This document shows positions 5,927 to 13,342 of a stretch of DNA of 16,978 bases, in pieces. Location of the stretch: positions 1 to 16,978 of the forward strand of contig CAIMEK010000810.1 of assembly GCA_903839965.1 (NCBI GenBank). Reading direction: 5' to 3'. The first letter of the stretch is position 1; each line of letters begins with the position of its first letter. The notes under the pieces are model-generated. The model did no database searches, was not told where the DNA came from, and worked only from the letters and a program-made list of their open reading frames with translations. The stretch comes from an uncultured Acetobacteraceae bacterium. Its GTDB lineage: Bacteria; Pseudomonadota; Alphaproteobacteria; Acetobacterales; Acetobacteraceae. The position numbers and the translations under genes were made by a program.

Positions 5927-7417
5927 CTAAGCTTCCACCGCGGTCATCGTGTCCCGGCCCATGGCCGCTCCCAGCCGTTCCAATCGCCGCGTCACGCTCT
6001 CCCCCGCAAACACACCGCTGCCCTCCGAGAGGCGCAGGGTCAGCACGTGGTCGGCCACCAGGCGTGTGCCGGCGAGGAGATCCGGCGTGCCGGCCGACAG
6101 CGTGTACGCCAATCGCATCGCTATCCCCAGGATGATCGCCCGCCGCTTTGCCTCTTCGCCGAGCAACATGCGAGCCGTGGTCAAAAACGGCGCCTGCGGC
6201 TCGGCCTCGTAGCGTAGCGCAAGCGCCAATCCCAGGAAGGCGCGCGCATGATGGTCGAGCCCAATGCCGGGCTGGCGCAGAATGCGCAGGAAGGCCTGCT
6301 CGGCGCGGTATTCCGGATGATCGTGGCTGCCAATGTCCGACATCCAGCATGCAGCCTTGCGCAACCGCCGTGCTTCGCCGGTTTCCCCCGGGAACAGTGG
6401 ATCGGTCCATGCCAGTAACGCCGCTGGCATCGCCTGATTGCGGCTGAATCGGCGCGCGTAATCCAACCCCGCCGCCAGCAAAGGATCGCGCGCCCGCTCC
6501 GCCGGCGACATCAGGCGCATGTACCAGCCTTCGCGCAGCCCGTTGGCGCTGAAAACGACGCGGCCCGCGTCGGTCGTACGCAACATCCGCCGCAGCACGA
6601 TCGCGGCGAACGGCAGATCCTCGACGCGCCGCCGCGGTACTCCTGGCATGCGCTCCAACACGCGGCGAGACGCGGCGGCTATAACGCTGGTCAGGTCGCG
6701 GGCTTCCTCCCGGCCAATCGTATAATGGTGCACAATATTCAACGGGTAGTTGGTTTGCGCCATGTGAATGCGCGCAAGTGCACGCCACGCTCCGCCGACC
6801 AGATAAAGGTCGCGCCCTGCTTCCCCCTGCGCCAAAGGCTCTTTTGCCAAATCCGCTTCCACGATTGCTCGTGCCTGGGCGAGGTCGCCACCGGACCGCT
6901 CGGCCAGCCGAATCACCCCCAAAGGGAAGGTTTTCGCCGGTCCGTGCCGCCCACGTTGCAACCGCACCAGTTCCATCGAGCCGCCGCCGATGTCGGCAAG
7001 GACGCCGTTCGCGCTCGGAATGCCGCATAGCAGCCCTTCGGCGGCGAGCGCGGCCTCCTCCTCCCCGGTCAGGACGCGAATCGGCACGTCCGCCATCCGT
7101 CGCTGCAGGGTCGCCACGAAATCGGGGCCATTTTCAGCCTCGCGCACCGCGGCAGTCGCCAGCACTTCGAATGGTTTTGCCTTCATGGCGCGCGCGATAG
7201 CCGCATAGCGGTTCATCACCGTCAGCGCCTGCGCCATCCCGCTCTCATTCAACCGCCCGGTTTCTTGCAACCCGCGGCCAAGCCGAAGCACCGCCTTCTC
7301 GTTGAAAATCGCCACCGGATTCCGCCCGCTCCCCTCAAACACCACGAGGCGGACAGAATTCGAGCCCAGATCGACCACTGCGCAGCGAGCGAGCTCAGCA
7401 GGAGGCGTATATGTCAT
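5927..7417 (-). CDS. ppx: Exopolyphosphatase (Ppx/GppA family)
   Basis: Removes terminal phosphate from polyphosphate (or pppGpp in GppA-like members); cytoplasmic. The 496 residues fit the Ppx length. The actin-like ATPase fold is evident: CAVVDLGSNSVRLVVFEG (phosphate loop 1, about 12-29), LATAAVREAENG (87-97), RVLTGEEEAALA with the catalytic Glu at about 119-120, and VLADIGGGSMELV (139-151). The C-terminal HD-like helical domain of Ppx includes DIGSHDHPEYRAEQAFLRIL, typical of alphaproteobacterial Ppx. The gene follows ppk by 46 bp on the same strand, the usual synthesis-and-breakdown pairing for polyphosphate. The Shine-Dalgarno before the ATG is weak, consistent with reliance on upstream translation. 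It is the last gene of the five-gene run. GppA activity cannot be excluded from sequence alone. Confidence 0.93.
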   Translation of the reverse strand: MTYTPPAELARCAVVDLGSNSVRLVVFEGSGRNPVAIFNEKAVLRLGRGLQETGRLNESGMAQALTVMNRYAAIARAMKAKPFEVLATAAVREAENGPDFVATLQRRMADVPIRVLTGEEEAALAAEGLLCGIPSANGVLADIGGGSMELVRLQRGRHGPAKTFPLGVIRLAERSGGDLAQARAIVEADLAKEPLAQGEAGRDLYLVGGAWRALARIHMAQTNYPLNIVHHYTIGREEARDLTSVIAAASRRVLERMPGVPRRRVEDLPFAAIVLRRMLRTTDAGRVVFSANGLREGWYMRLMSPAERARDPLLAAGLDYARRFSRNQAMPAALLAWTDPLFPGETGEARRLRKAACWMSDIGSHDHPEYRAEQAFLRILRQPGIGLDHHARAFLGLALALRYEAEPQAPFLTTARMLLGEEAKRRAIILGIAMRLAYTLSAGTPDLLAGTRLVADHVLTLRLSEGSGVFAGESVTRRLERLGAAMGRDTMTAVEA

Positions 7418-7463
7418 GTCAGGCAGAACCCGTGCCGGGACAGGGCGTCTGCGTCAACCCCTT

Positions 7464-9689
7464 TTAGTCCTCCAGCCTCCGGTCGTGGCGCCGCGCCGGT
7501 TCTGCGGACCTCGGCACGGTTGGCCCATGCAGCGCCGACCCACGTCCCGAAAGTGACGGATTGGTCATAAAATATTCATGTGCCGAGACCCGCTTGCGAG
7601 CCGGCCCGCGCGCCACGCGGCGCCATGCTCCGTCGGCCCGCAGTTCCCAGGACTGCTCGGTGTCGCGGAGGTTCACCATCATGATCTGGTCCAGCACCTG
7701 CCGATGCACTGTGTGATTGTGAATCGGCACCAGTGTCTCGACGCGCCATTCCATGTTGCGCGTCATCCAGTCCGCCGAACTGATAAAGACGCGGGCATGC
7801 CGGCTGGGCAGTTTGTGGCCGTTGCCGAACGCACAGATCCGACTGTGCTCCAGGAACCGACCGACAATCGACTTCACCCGGATGTTCTCCGACATCCCAG
7901 GAACGCCTGGCCGCAGGCAGCAGATGCCGCGCACAACCGCCAGCACCTTCACGCCTGCCCGCGATGCGTCGTACAACCGGTCGATCAACCGGTCGTCCAC
8001 CAGGCTGTTCATTTTCAGCCAGATCGCCGCCGGACGTCCCTCGCGAGCAAAGACAATCTCTCGTTCAATAAGTTCCTCCAGGGCCGGGCGGATGGTCAGC
8101 GGACTGAATCTCACTGCATCCATACGCTCCGGCCGCGCGTAACCCGTCATATAGTTGAACAGCCGCGCCGAATCGCGGGTCAGGTCCGGGTCACACGTAA
8201 AGAACGACAGATCGGTGTAGATGCGTGCAGTAATCGGATGGTAGTTGCCCGTTCCGAAATGCGCGTACGACCGCATCGTTCCACCCTCGCGCCGCACCAC
8301 CAGGCTCAGTTTGGCGTGAGTCTTCAACTGGGTGAACCCGTACACCACTTGTACGCCGGCCGCCTCCAATGTCCGCGCCAGGCGGATGTTCGCCTCCTCA
8401 TCGAAGCGGGCCCGCAACTCCACCATCGCAGTGACCGACTTGCCGGCCTCGGCCGCCTCGATCAACGCCTTGACGATCGGGCTATCGCGGCTGGTGCGGT
8501 AGAGCGTCTGCTTCACGGCTACCACACCCGGATCCTGCGCAGCCTGTCGCAGGAACCGCACCACCACGTCAAAGCTTTCGAACGGATGGTGGACGACGAT
8601 GTCCTTGGCCCGGATCGCCGCGAAGCAGTCACCGCCGAAATCGCGGATGCGCTCCGGGAAACGTGGCGTGTAGGGTGAAAACAGCAGATCCGGCCGGTCG
8701 TCCACGATCAACTGCTTGAGGTCCGCAAGGCCGAGAATGCCGTCGTGCACAAACACGTTCTGGCTGGTCGCTTCGAGCTCGCCGATCACGAGTTCCCGCA
8801 AATGGAGTGGCATTGCCGCCTCGACCGACAGGTGGATCGCCACACCGCGCCGTCGCCGCTTCAAGGCTGTCTCGTATGACCGCACCAGATCCTCGGCTTC
8901 CTCCTCGTACTCCACGTCGGTATCGCGGATCAGCCGGAACATTCCGTGTCCGTGCAAATCAAATCCTGGGAACAGGCGATGCAGGAACTGCACCACCAGG
9001 TGCTCCAACATAACGAAGCGGATCTTCCCACCGCCCGCGGGCAGGCGCACGAATCGCTCGATCTGGCTCGGCAGGGGAATCAGCGCCCACATGCTGTGCG
9101 AGTCCTCCGCCCGCTCCAGCGCCAGGGCCATGACCAGCCCCATATTGGGAATGAACGGAAACGGATGCGCCGGGTCGACGGCCAGCGGCGTCAGCACGGG
9201 GAACACCCGCTCCATGAACCACCCCTCGAGCCACTGGCAATCCTCGTCCTTCAGCGTTGCCACATCGCAGAGTTCGATCGCCGCTCCGGCCAGCAGCATA
9301 CGGAGCTGCACCCATACCAGGTGCTGCTCTTCCATCAGCCGTTCCGCCCGCTCCTCAACATCGTGCAGCTGCTGTGCCGGCGACCGTCCATCCGGCGAGG
9401 GCGTGGTCACTCCCGCCTTGGCCTGGCCGATCAGACCGGCCACGCGCACCGACCAGAACTCGTCGAGGTTGGCGGCGCTGATCGACAGGAAGCGCAGCCG
9501 TTCCAGCAACGGATGACGCGGGCTTTCCGCCTCCTCCAGGACACGTCGGTTGAAGTCAAGCCAAGACAACTCACGGTTGATGAACCGTTCGGGGTCGGTG
9601 GCGCCGATGGAAGCGGAGCAGGGCAACGATCCGGGCATCCCCACCGCGCCCCCGGCCCCCGGAACATGCATGGAATCAAGCTGGTTCAT
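7464..9689 (-). CDS. ppk1: Polyphosphate kinase 1
   Basis: Makes polyphosphate from ATP reversibly, usually at the inner membrane face. The 741 residues are slightly longer than typical (about 690-720), with a variable N-terminal extension of about 30 residues and a C-terminal tail of about 30. The N domain begins RFINRELSWLDFNRRVLEEA. The PLD-like catalytic domains carry KTHAKLSLVVRR with the phospho-accepting His458, YAHFGTGNYHP with His477, FLEHSRICAFGNG with His615, and the metal/phosphate ligands Arg398 (TLYRTS) and Arg428 (ARFDEEAN). The ATG at 9689 has AGGA 8 nt upstream and begins 9 bp after the hda stop; ATGs at codons 7 and 18 are possible but worse placed. It lies between hda and ppx in a probable operon. 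Confidence 0.96.
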   Translation of the reverse strand: MNQLDSMHVPGAGGAVGMPGSLPCSASIGATDPERFINRELSWLDFNRRVLEEAESPRHPLLERLRFLSISAANLDEFWSVRVAGLIGQAKAGVTTPSPDGRSPAQQLHDVEERAERLMEEQHLVWVQLRMLLAGAAIELCDVATLKDEDCQWLEGWFMERVFPVLTPLAVDPAHPFPFIPNMGLVMALALERAEDSHSMWALIPLPSQIERFVRLPAGGGKIRFVMLEHLVVQFLHRLFPGFDLHGHGMFRLIRDTDVEYEEEAEDLVRSYETALKRRRRGVAIHLSVEAAMPLHLRELVIGELEATSQNVFVHDGILGLADLKQLIVDDRPDLLFSPYTPRFPERIRDFGGDCFAAIRAKDIVVHHPFESFDVVVRFLRQAAQDPGVVAVKQTLYRTSRDSPIVKALIEAAEAGKSVTAMVELRARFDEEANIRLARTLEAAGVQVVYGFTQLKTHAKLSLVVRREGGTMRSYAHFGTGNYHPITARIYTDLSFFTCDPDLTRDSARLFNYMTGYARPERMDAVRFSPLTIRPALEELIEREIVFAREGRPAAIWLKMNSLVDDRLIDRLYDASRAGVKVLAVVRGICCLRPGVPGMSENIRVKSIVGRFLEHSRICAFGNGHKLPSRHARVFISSADWMTRNMEWRVETLVPIHNHTVHRQVLDQIMMVNLRDTEQSWELRADGAWRRVARGPARKRVSAHEYFMTNPSLSGRGSALHGPTVPRSAEPARRHDRRLED

Positions 9690-9698
9690 CGGGACATC

Positions 9699-10445
9699 CT
9701 AGAGCAGCCCCGGCATAGCGCCGGGAGTCAAAGTGCCGCCATCGATGCAAACGTCATCTTCTGGAAACTCCGCCGACACCTTGCCTTCGAGTTCCATCGC
9801 CACTGCACGGGCAACTGGCCTGGTAATGCGTCCGCCGGCCGCCAGGCCGGCATGATCCAGTCGTGCCACCGCCTCGCGAATAGCGCCTTGCGAGCGTGGC
9901 AGCCGCAACAGCAGCCACTCCTGCAGCGGCTCGGCGACAGTCAGTTGGCGTTCCGACAGCAGCCGCGAAAACAGGCTGCGCAGCAACTCGTCCTCGGCCG
10001 GCCGGATGGCCACCGCGGTCATGGCACGCAACCGGCTGGCCAGGTCGGGCAACATCGGGTTCCACCGCGCCGGTGCCCCCCGTCCGGCCAGCAGCACCGG
10101 CAATCCCGCCTCGGCGGCGGCATTCAGCAGGTGCAGCAAAGGACGCTCAGGCGCCGCGTCGGCGTCGTCGACGGCGACCGGTCTCTCCGGCGGTAATCCC
10201 ACCAGATTTGGGCCGGCAAGCAACTCAGCCCTCTCTCGGTCAACCCAGATGTGCAGCATATGGGTTTTGCCGCATCCCTCCGGCCCCCAAAGCGCCAAAC
10301 GCCCCGACGGCCAGGAGGCGGTGTTCCGCAGCCATTGCAGCGCCTCCGCGTTCGAGTCGGCCGCCATGAACTCCTCCGCTCGATAGTGCGGGACATGGCG
10401 AAACGGCAGTGCCAACTGGCGGGGGGCGGAAACGGGATCGCTCAG
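9699..10445 (-). CDS. hda: Hda-type DnaA regulatory inactivator (DnaA/AAA+ family), probable CTG start
   Basis: Hda, loaded on the DNA sliding clamp, stimulates DnaA-ATP hydrolysis after initiation (HdaA in Caulobacter). From CTG 10445 the protein has 248 residues. Seen in order: RQLALPF (9-15), matching the beta-clamp-binding motif QL(S/A)LP(L/F) at the Hda N-terminus; Walker A GPEGCGKTH (about 54-62); Walker B VAVDDADAA (about 90-98); SRLRAM arginine-finger region (about 137-142); and a C-terminal AAA+ lid. DnaA's own DNA-binding domain IV is absent, as expected. No ATG or GTG exists between the permease stop and the clamp motif. The CTG overlaps that stop as CTGA and has AGGAG 8 nt upstream. 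The first ATG (10367) would cut off the clamp motif; a GTG at 10520 would overlap the permease by 79 nt. The family call is firm, the start uncertain. Confidence 0.9.
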   Translation of the reverse strand: MSDPVSAPRQLALPFRHVPHYRAEEFMAADSNAEALQWLRNTASWPSGRLALWGPEGCGKTHMLHIWVDRERAELLAGPNLVGLPPERPVAVDDADAAPERPLLHLLNAAAEAGLPVLLAGRGAPARWNPMLPDLASRLRAMTAVAIRPAEDELLRSLFSRLLSERQLTVAEPLQEWLLLRLPRSQGAIREAVARLDHAGLAAGGRITRPVARAVAMELEGKVSAEFPEDDVCIDGGTLTPGAMPGLL

Positions 10446-11590
10446 GGCTCCCGCTCCTGCTGCGGCGGGGGCTCGAGATACAATGGGCTCCGCACATAAC
10501 GGCGCAGCCAGAACCGGCACACCACACCGATCACCGCCGCCGCCGGCACCGCCAGCAGCACGCCCAGGAAGCCGAGCGCCGCGCCGCCGGCAAACAACGC
10601 GAAAATCACCCACACCGCATGCAATTCCACCCGATCGCCCAACAGGCGCGGGTAGATCACATAACCCTCGAGTACCTGTCCGGCGACGAACACCCCCACC
10701 ACGATCAACACCTCGGTCCAGCTGGGGAACTGCGCGAGAGCCAAGCCGATCGATGTCACCGCGCCGGTGATCGTGCCGACATACGGAATGAACGACAGCA
10801 CCCCCGCCGTAAGCCCGACGATCAGGCCAAGGTCCAGTCCCGCCAGCGACAGTCCGATCGCATAGAACAGCGCCAGCACGATGCAGCACAGCGCCTGCCC
10901 GCGCAGCCAGGCCGACAGGATGCGGTCCACCTCGCGTGCCTGTGCCCGCAGCGCCCCGGCATAGCGGCGCGGCAACCAGCCATCGATGCGTGCTATCAGC
11001 CGCGGCCAGTCGCGCAGCAGGTAGAACGCCACCACCGGCGTCACCAGCAGCAGCGTCAGCACGTTGAATAGTGCGAAACTGCCGCCGATCAGCCGGCTGA
11101 TCGCCGTCACCAGCACAGAAAGCATGGCGCCGGCCTGCCCAGCCACCAAGTCGCGCAGCCTCTCGTCGACGAATTCCGGTCCCAGCCGCTCCTGCAGGTG
11201 CGTCACGACGTCAGTGGCAAAGCTGCGGATCGAGCCGACATAGGCCGGCAAGCGACTGATCAGTATGCCGATCTGTGACAGGATCAGCGGATACAGCAAC
11301 AGCGCGAACAGCAGCCACGCCGCTACCAACGTTAAGATCATCAGCAACGCAGCCGCGCCGCGCGGCACGCCCAGCCGGGTCAGTTGGCTGGCTGGCGGAT
11401 CGAGGAAGTAGGCGATGCCGGCTGCGGCCACGAACGGCAGCAACACCGAGGCGAACAACTGCAGCAGCACCCATGTGCCCACCAGAAGCGCAACCAGGAT
11501 CGCCAGTCGCTGCATGCGCGTCGTGCCAGGGCCAGCCTCGGGCGGCGTCGGCTCGGGCAGCCGCGCGCTTGCCGGGAACGGCAAGGTCAT
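10442..11590 (-). CDS. AI-2E family transporter (PerM-like permease)
   Basis: A 382-residue integral inner-membrane protein of the AI-2E/PerM family (PF01594), about eight transmembrane helices. The N-terminal pair reads LAILVALLVGTWVLLQLFAS and LLPFVAAAGIAYFLDPPASQL; the central soluble part (about 110-180) holds GPEFVDERLRDLVAG; the C-terminal half has the conserved FIPYVGTITGAV and GYVIYPRLLGDRVELHAVWV, then the hydrophobic end GFLGVLLAVPAAAVIGV. The substrate is unknown in most members; some are Na+/H+ antiporters or export signals, and nothing here decides this. The ATG at 11590 overlaps the TGA of the PgsA-like gene (ATGA), indicating translational coupling; the frame stays open further upstream only as a shadow. 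In alphaproteobacteria this gene commonly sits just before hda, which matches here. Confidence 0.92.
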   Translation of the reverse strand: MTLPFPASARLPEPTPPEAGPGTTRMQRLAILVALLVGTWVLLQLFASVLLPFVAAAGIAYFLDPPASQLTRLGVPRGAAALLMILTLVAAWLLFALLLYPLILSQIGILISRLPAYVGSIRSFATDVVTHLQERLGPEFVDERLRDLVAGQAGAMLSVLVTAISRLIGGSFALFNVLTLLLVTPVVAFYLLRDWPRLIARIDGWLPRRYAGALRAQAREVDRILSAWLRGQALCCIVLALFYAIGLSLAGLDLGLIVGLTAGVLSFIPYVGTITGAVTSIGLALAQFPSWTEVLIVVGVFVAGQVLEGYVIYPRLLGDRVELHAVWVIFALFAGGAALGFLGVLLAVPAAAVIGVVCRFWLRRYVRSPLYLEPPPQQEREP

Positions 11591-12153
11591 CGCGCCCGTG
11601 CCCCCGCCCACATGTACGCCGCCCCAGACGCCACCGTGCTCGCCGCCACCGCCCAGGAAAGCGCCTGCGTCATCAGTGGCCAGGTCCATCCGGTGGCCAC
11701 CATCGCCAGCGTCGACGCCACCAGAACAATCTGCAGAACCGTGTTCAACTTGGAGATCAGCAGCGGCCGGATCGACACCTTCTGCCCCATCACCCCGAGC
11801 ACCAGCACGCCGCCCACAATCAGGACGTCGCGGAACACCACCAGTATCGCCAGCCAGTCCGGCAGTTCGTGTACCGCCGCCAGGGTCACATACATCGACA
11901 CGAGCAATAACTTGTCGGCGACCGGATCCAGGATCGTGCCCACCGTCGTCGGCCCACTCCGCCTCGCCAGCCAACCGTCCACAGCGTCCGAGGCGCCGGC
12001 TGCCACAAACAGCCAGAATGCCGTCGCGACATCGTCGTGCAGCACCAGCCACACCGCGGCCGGCACGGCACACAGGCGCGCAAAAGTGACTATATTGGCG
12101 GGGTTGACGACCGCGTTTCCCATCGAGCGCGGGAGCGGCCCACCACTAGGCAT
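11587..12153 (-). CDS. CDP-alcohol phosphatidyltransferase (PgsA-like)
   Basis: Transfers a phosphatidyl group from CDP-diacylglycerol to an alcohol, most likely glycerol-3-phosphate; inner-membrane enzyme. The 188 residues and about six hydrophobic segments fit PgsA. NPANIVTFARL opens the first helix, and the catalytic motif is DAVDGWLARRSGPTTVGTIL followed by DPVADK: Asp56, Asp59, Gly60, Ala63, Arg64, Gly72, Asp76 and Asp80 are all present. The spacer between Arg64 and Gly72 is 7 residues where E. coli PgsA has 8. It could be a specialised relative rather than PgsA itself, so no symbol is given. The start at 12153 sits behind a G9 tract and GGTGAG; Met11 (12123) is an alternative with no Shine-Dalgarno. 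It heads the five-gene run and is divergent from purM. Confidence 0.85.
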   Translation of the reverse strand: MPSGGPLPRSMGNAVVNPANIVTFARLCAVPAAVWLVLHDDVATAFWLFVAAGASDAVDGWLARRSGPTTVGTILDPVADKLLLVSMYVTLAAVHELPDWLAILVVFRDVLIVGGVLVLGVMGQKVSIRPLLISKLNTVLQIVLVASTLAMVATGWTWPLMTQALSWAVAASTVASGAAYMWAGARAR

Positions 12154-12230
12154 CGCTCACCCCCCCCCACCTGGCGCACGTTGCGCCGCGACTGTCGCTA
12201 TGGTTGTTTGCGCCCGCGGTGAGCGACGCC
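12149..12230. repeat. 13-bp inverted repeat in the pgsA-like/purM divergent region
   Basis: GGCATCGCTCACC (12149-12161) is matched on the opposite strand by GGTGAGCGACGCC (12218-12230), with one mismatch in 13 and 56 bp between. The left arm includes the PgsA-like start codon (GGTGAGCGATGCC on the minus strand). A smaller hairpin, GGCGCA-CGT-TGCGCC (12173-12187), lies near the centre, and a run of nine C (12160-12168) touches the left arm. It may be a paired operator controlling both directions, or chance duplication. Confidence 0.45.
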
Positions 12231-12286
12231 CTCCTCCATCCTGCCATGGTCCGTATGGTCATGGCTGCATCATATCGAGGTCCAGC

Positions 12287-13342
12287 ATGGCAAGCATGAC
12301 CTATCGCGCGGCCGGCGTGGACATTGATGCGGGTGACGCGCTGGTGGAACGCATCAAACCCCTTGCCGGCGCCACCGCCCGGCCTGGCGTCCTGGGCAGC
12401 ATCGGTGGATTCGGCGCATTGTTCGACCCTCGGGCAGCCGGATTCCGCGACCCGGTGCTGGTTTCTTCGACCGATGGGGTTGGCACCAAGCTGCGCATAG
12501 CCATCGATATGGCCCGCCACGACAGTGTCGGTATCGATCTGGTTGCCATGTGTGTCAACGACTTGGTGGTGCAGGGGGCCGAGCCGCTTTTCTTCCTCGA
12601 TTACTTCGCCACCGGCAAGCTCTCGGTCGAGCACGCGGCCCGGGTCATCGGCGGCATCGCCGAGGGCTGTCGGCTCGCTGGTTGCGCTCTGGCAGGCGGT
12701 GAAACCGCCGAAATGCCCGGCATGTACGCCAAGGATGACTACGATCTAGCGGGCTTCGCCGTAGGCGCCGCCGAGCGCGACGCCCTGCTGCCAAAGGGTG
12801 TTGCCGCCGGCGACACCGTGCTCGGCCTGGCCAGCAGCGGCGTGCACTCCAATGGCTTCTCGCTTGTCCGCAGCATCGTCGATGCCACCAATGCGGGCTG
12901 GTCCGCGCCCGCCCCGTTTGCTGGTAGCGCCACACTCGGCGATGTCCTGCTCGCCCCCACCCGCATCTACGTCCGCTCGCTGCTCGCCCTGCACAGCGCC
13001 GGCCTGATGAAAGCGGCCGCTCACATCACCGGCGGCGGGTTGCCCGGCAACCTGCCTCGCGTCCTCCCCACCGGAACCAGAGCCGTGCTCGATGCTGGCG
13101 CCTGGACGCTGCCGCCGGTCTTCGCGTGGCTGGCCCGCACCGGTGGCGTCGCCGCCGAGGAAATGCTGCGCGTATTCAACTGCGGCATCGGCATGGCGGT
13201 CATCACCGCCGACCCCAAAGCAGCCCGTGTCGTGCTCGAAGCCAACGGCGAGACCGTATTCGCCATCGGCCATATCGAGGCGGTCGACCCCGACACTGAA
13301 CCGGAAATTCACATAAACCTTCCAGCGGGGTGGCCGAATTGA
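12287..13342 (+). CDS. purM: Phosphoribosylformylglycinamidine cyclo-ligase (AIR synthetase)
   Basis: Closes FGAM to aminoimidazole ribonucleotide with ATP, step five of de novo purine synthesis; cytoplasmic. The 351 residues match the family length. MTYRAAGVDIDAGDALVERI is the standard N-terminus, followed by GSIGGFGALFD, the signature VSSTDGVGTKLRIA (ATP/substrate loop), LDYFATGKL, GGETAEMPGMY, ASSGVHSNGFSLVR and HITGGGLPGNLPRVLP. All the conserved glycine-rich loops are present. The ATG at 12287 has GAGG about 7 nt upstream; the ATG three codons later (12296) gives the shorter textbook start. The frame stays open far upstream across the PgsA-like gene, but that part is antisense shadow. 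purN overlaps its 3' end, so the two are co-translated. Confidence 0.97.
   Translation: MASMTYRAAGVDIDAGDALVERIKPLAGATARPGVLGSIGGFGALFDPRAAGFRDPVLVSSTDGVGTKLRIAIDMARHDSVGIDLVAMCVNDLVVQGAEPLFFLDYFATGKLSVEHAARVIGGIAEGCRLAGCALAGGETAEMPGMYAKDDYDLAGFAVGAAERDALLPKGVAAGDTVLGLASSGVHSNGFSLVRSIVDATNAGWSAPAPFAGSATLGDVLLAPTRIYVRSLLALHSAGLMKAAAHITGGGLPGNLPRVLPTGTRAVLDAGAWTLPPVFAWLARTGGVAAEEMLRVFNCGIGMAVITADPKAARVVLEANGETVFAIGHIEAVDPDTEPEIHINLPAGWPN

Noticed and set aside
5211..7028. 605-codon open frame on the minus strand
   Set aside because: It overlaps ppx out of frame and runs antisense to rnd; composition is Arg/Gly/Ala-rich shadow sequence.
8946..10196. 416-codon open frame on the plus strand antisense to ppk and hda
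   Set aside because: Gln/His/Arg-rich translation typical of an antisense shadow, with no ribosome binding site or domains.
11384..12286. Upstream in-frame extension of purM by about 300 codons
   Set aside because: It is antisense to the PgsA-like and permease genes; PurM family length and the GAGG before 12287 support the short form.
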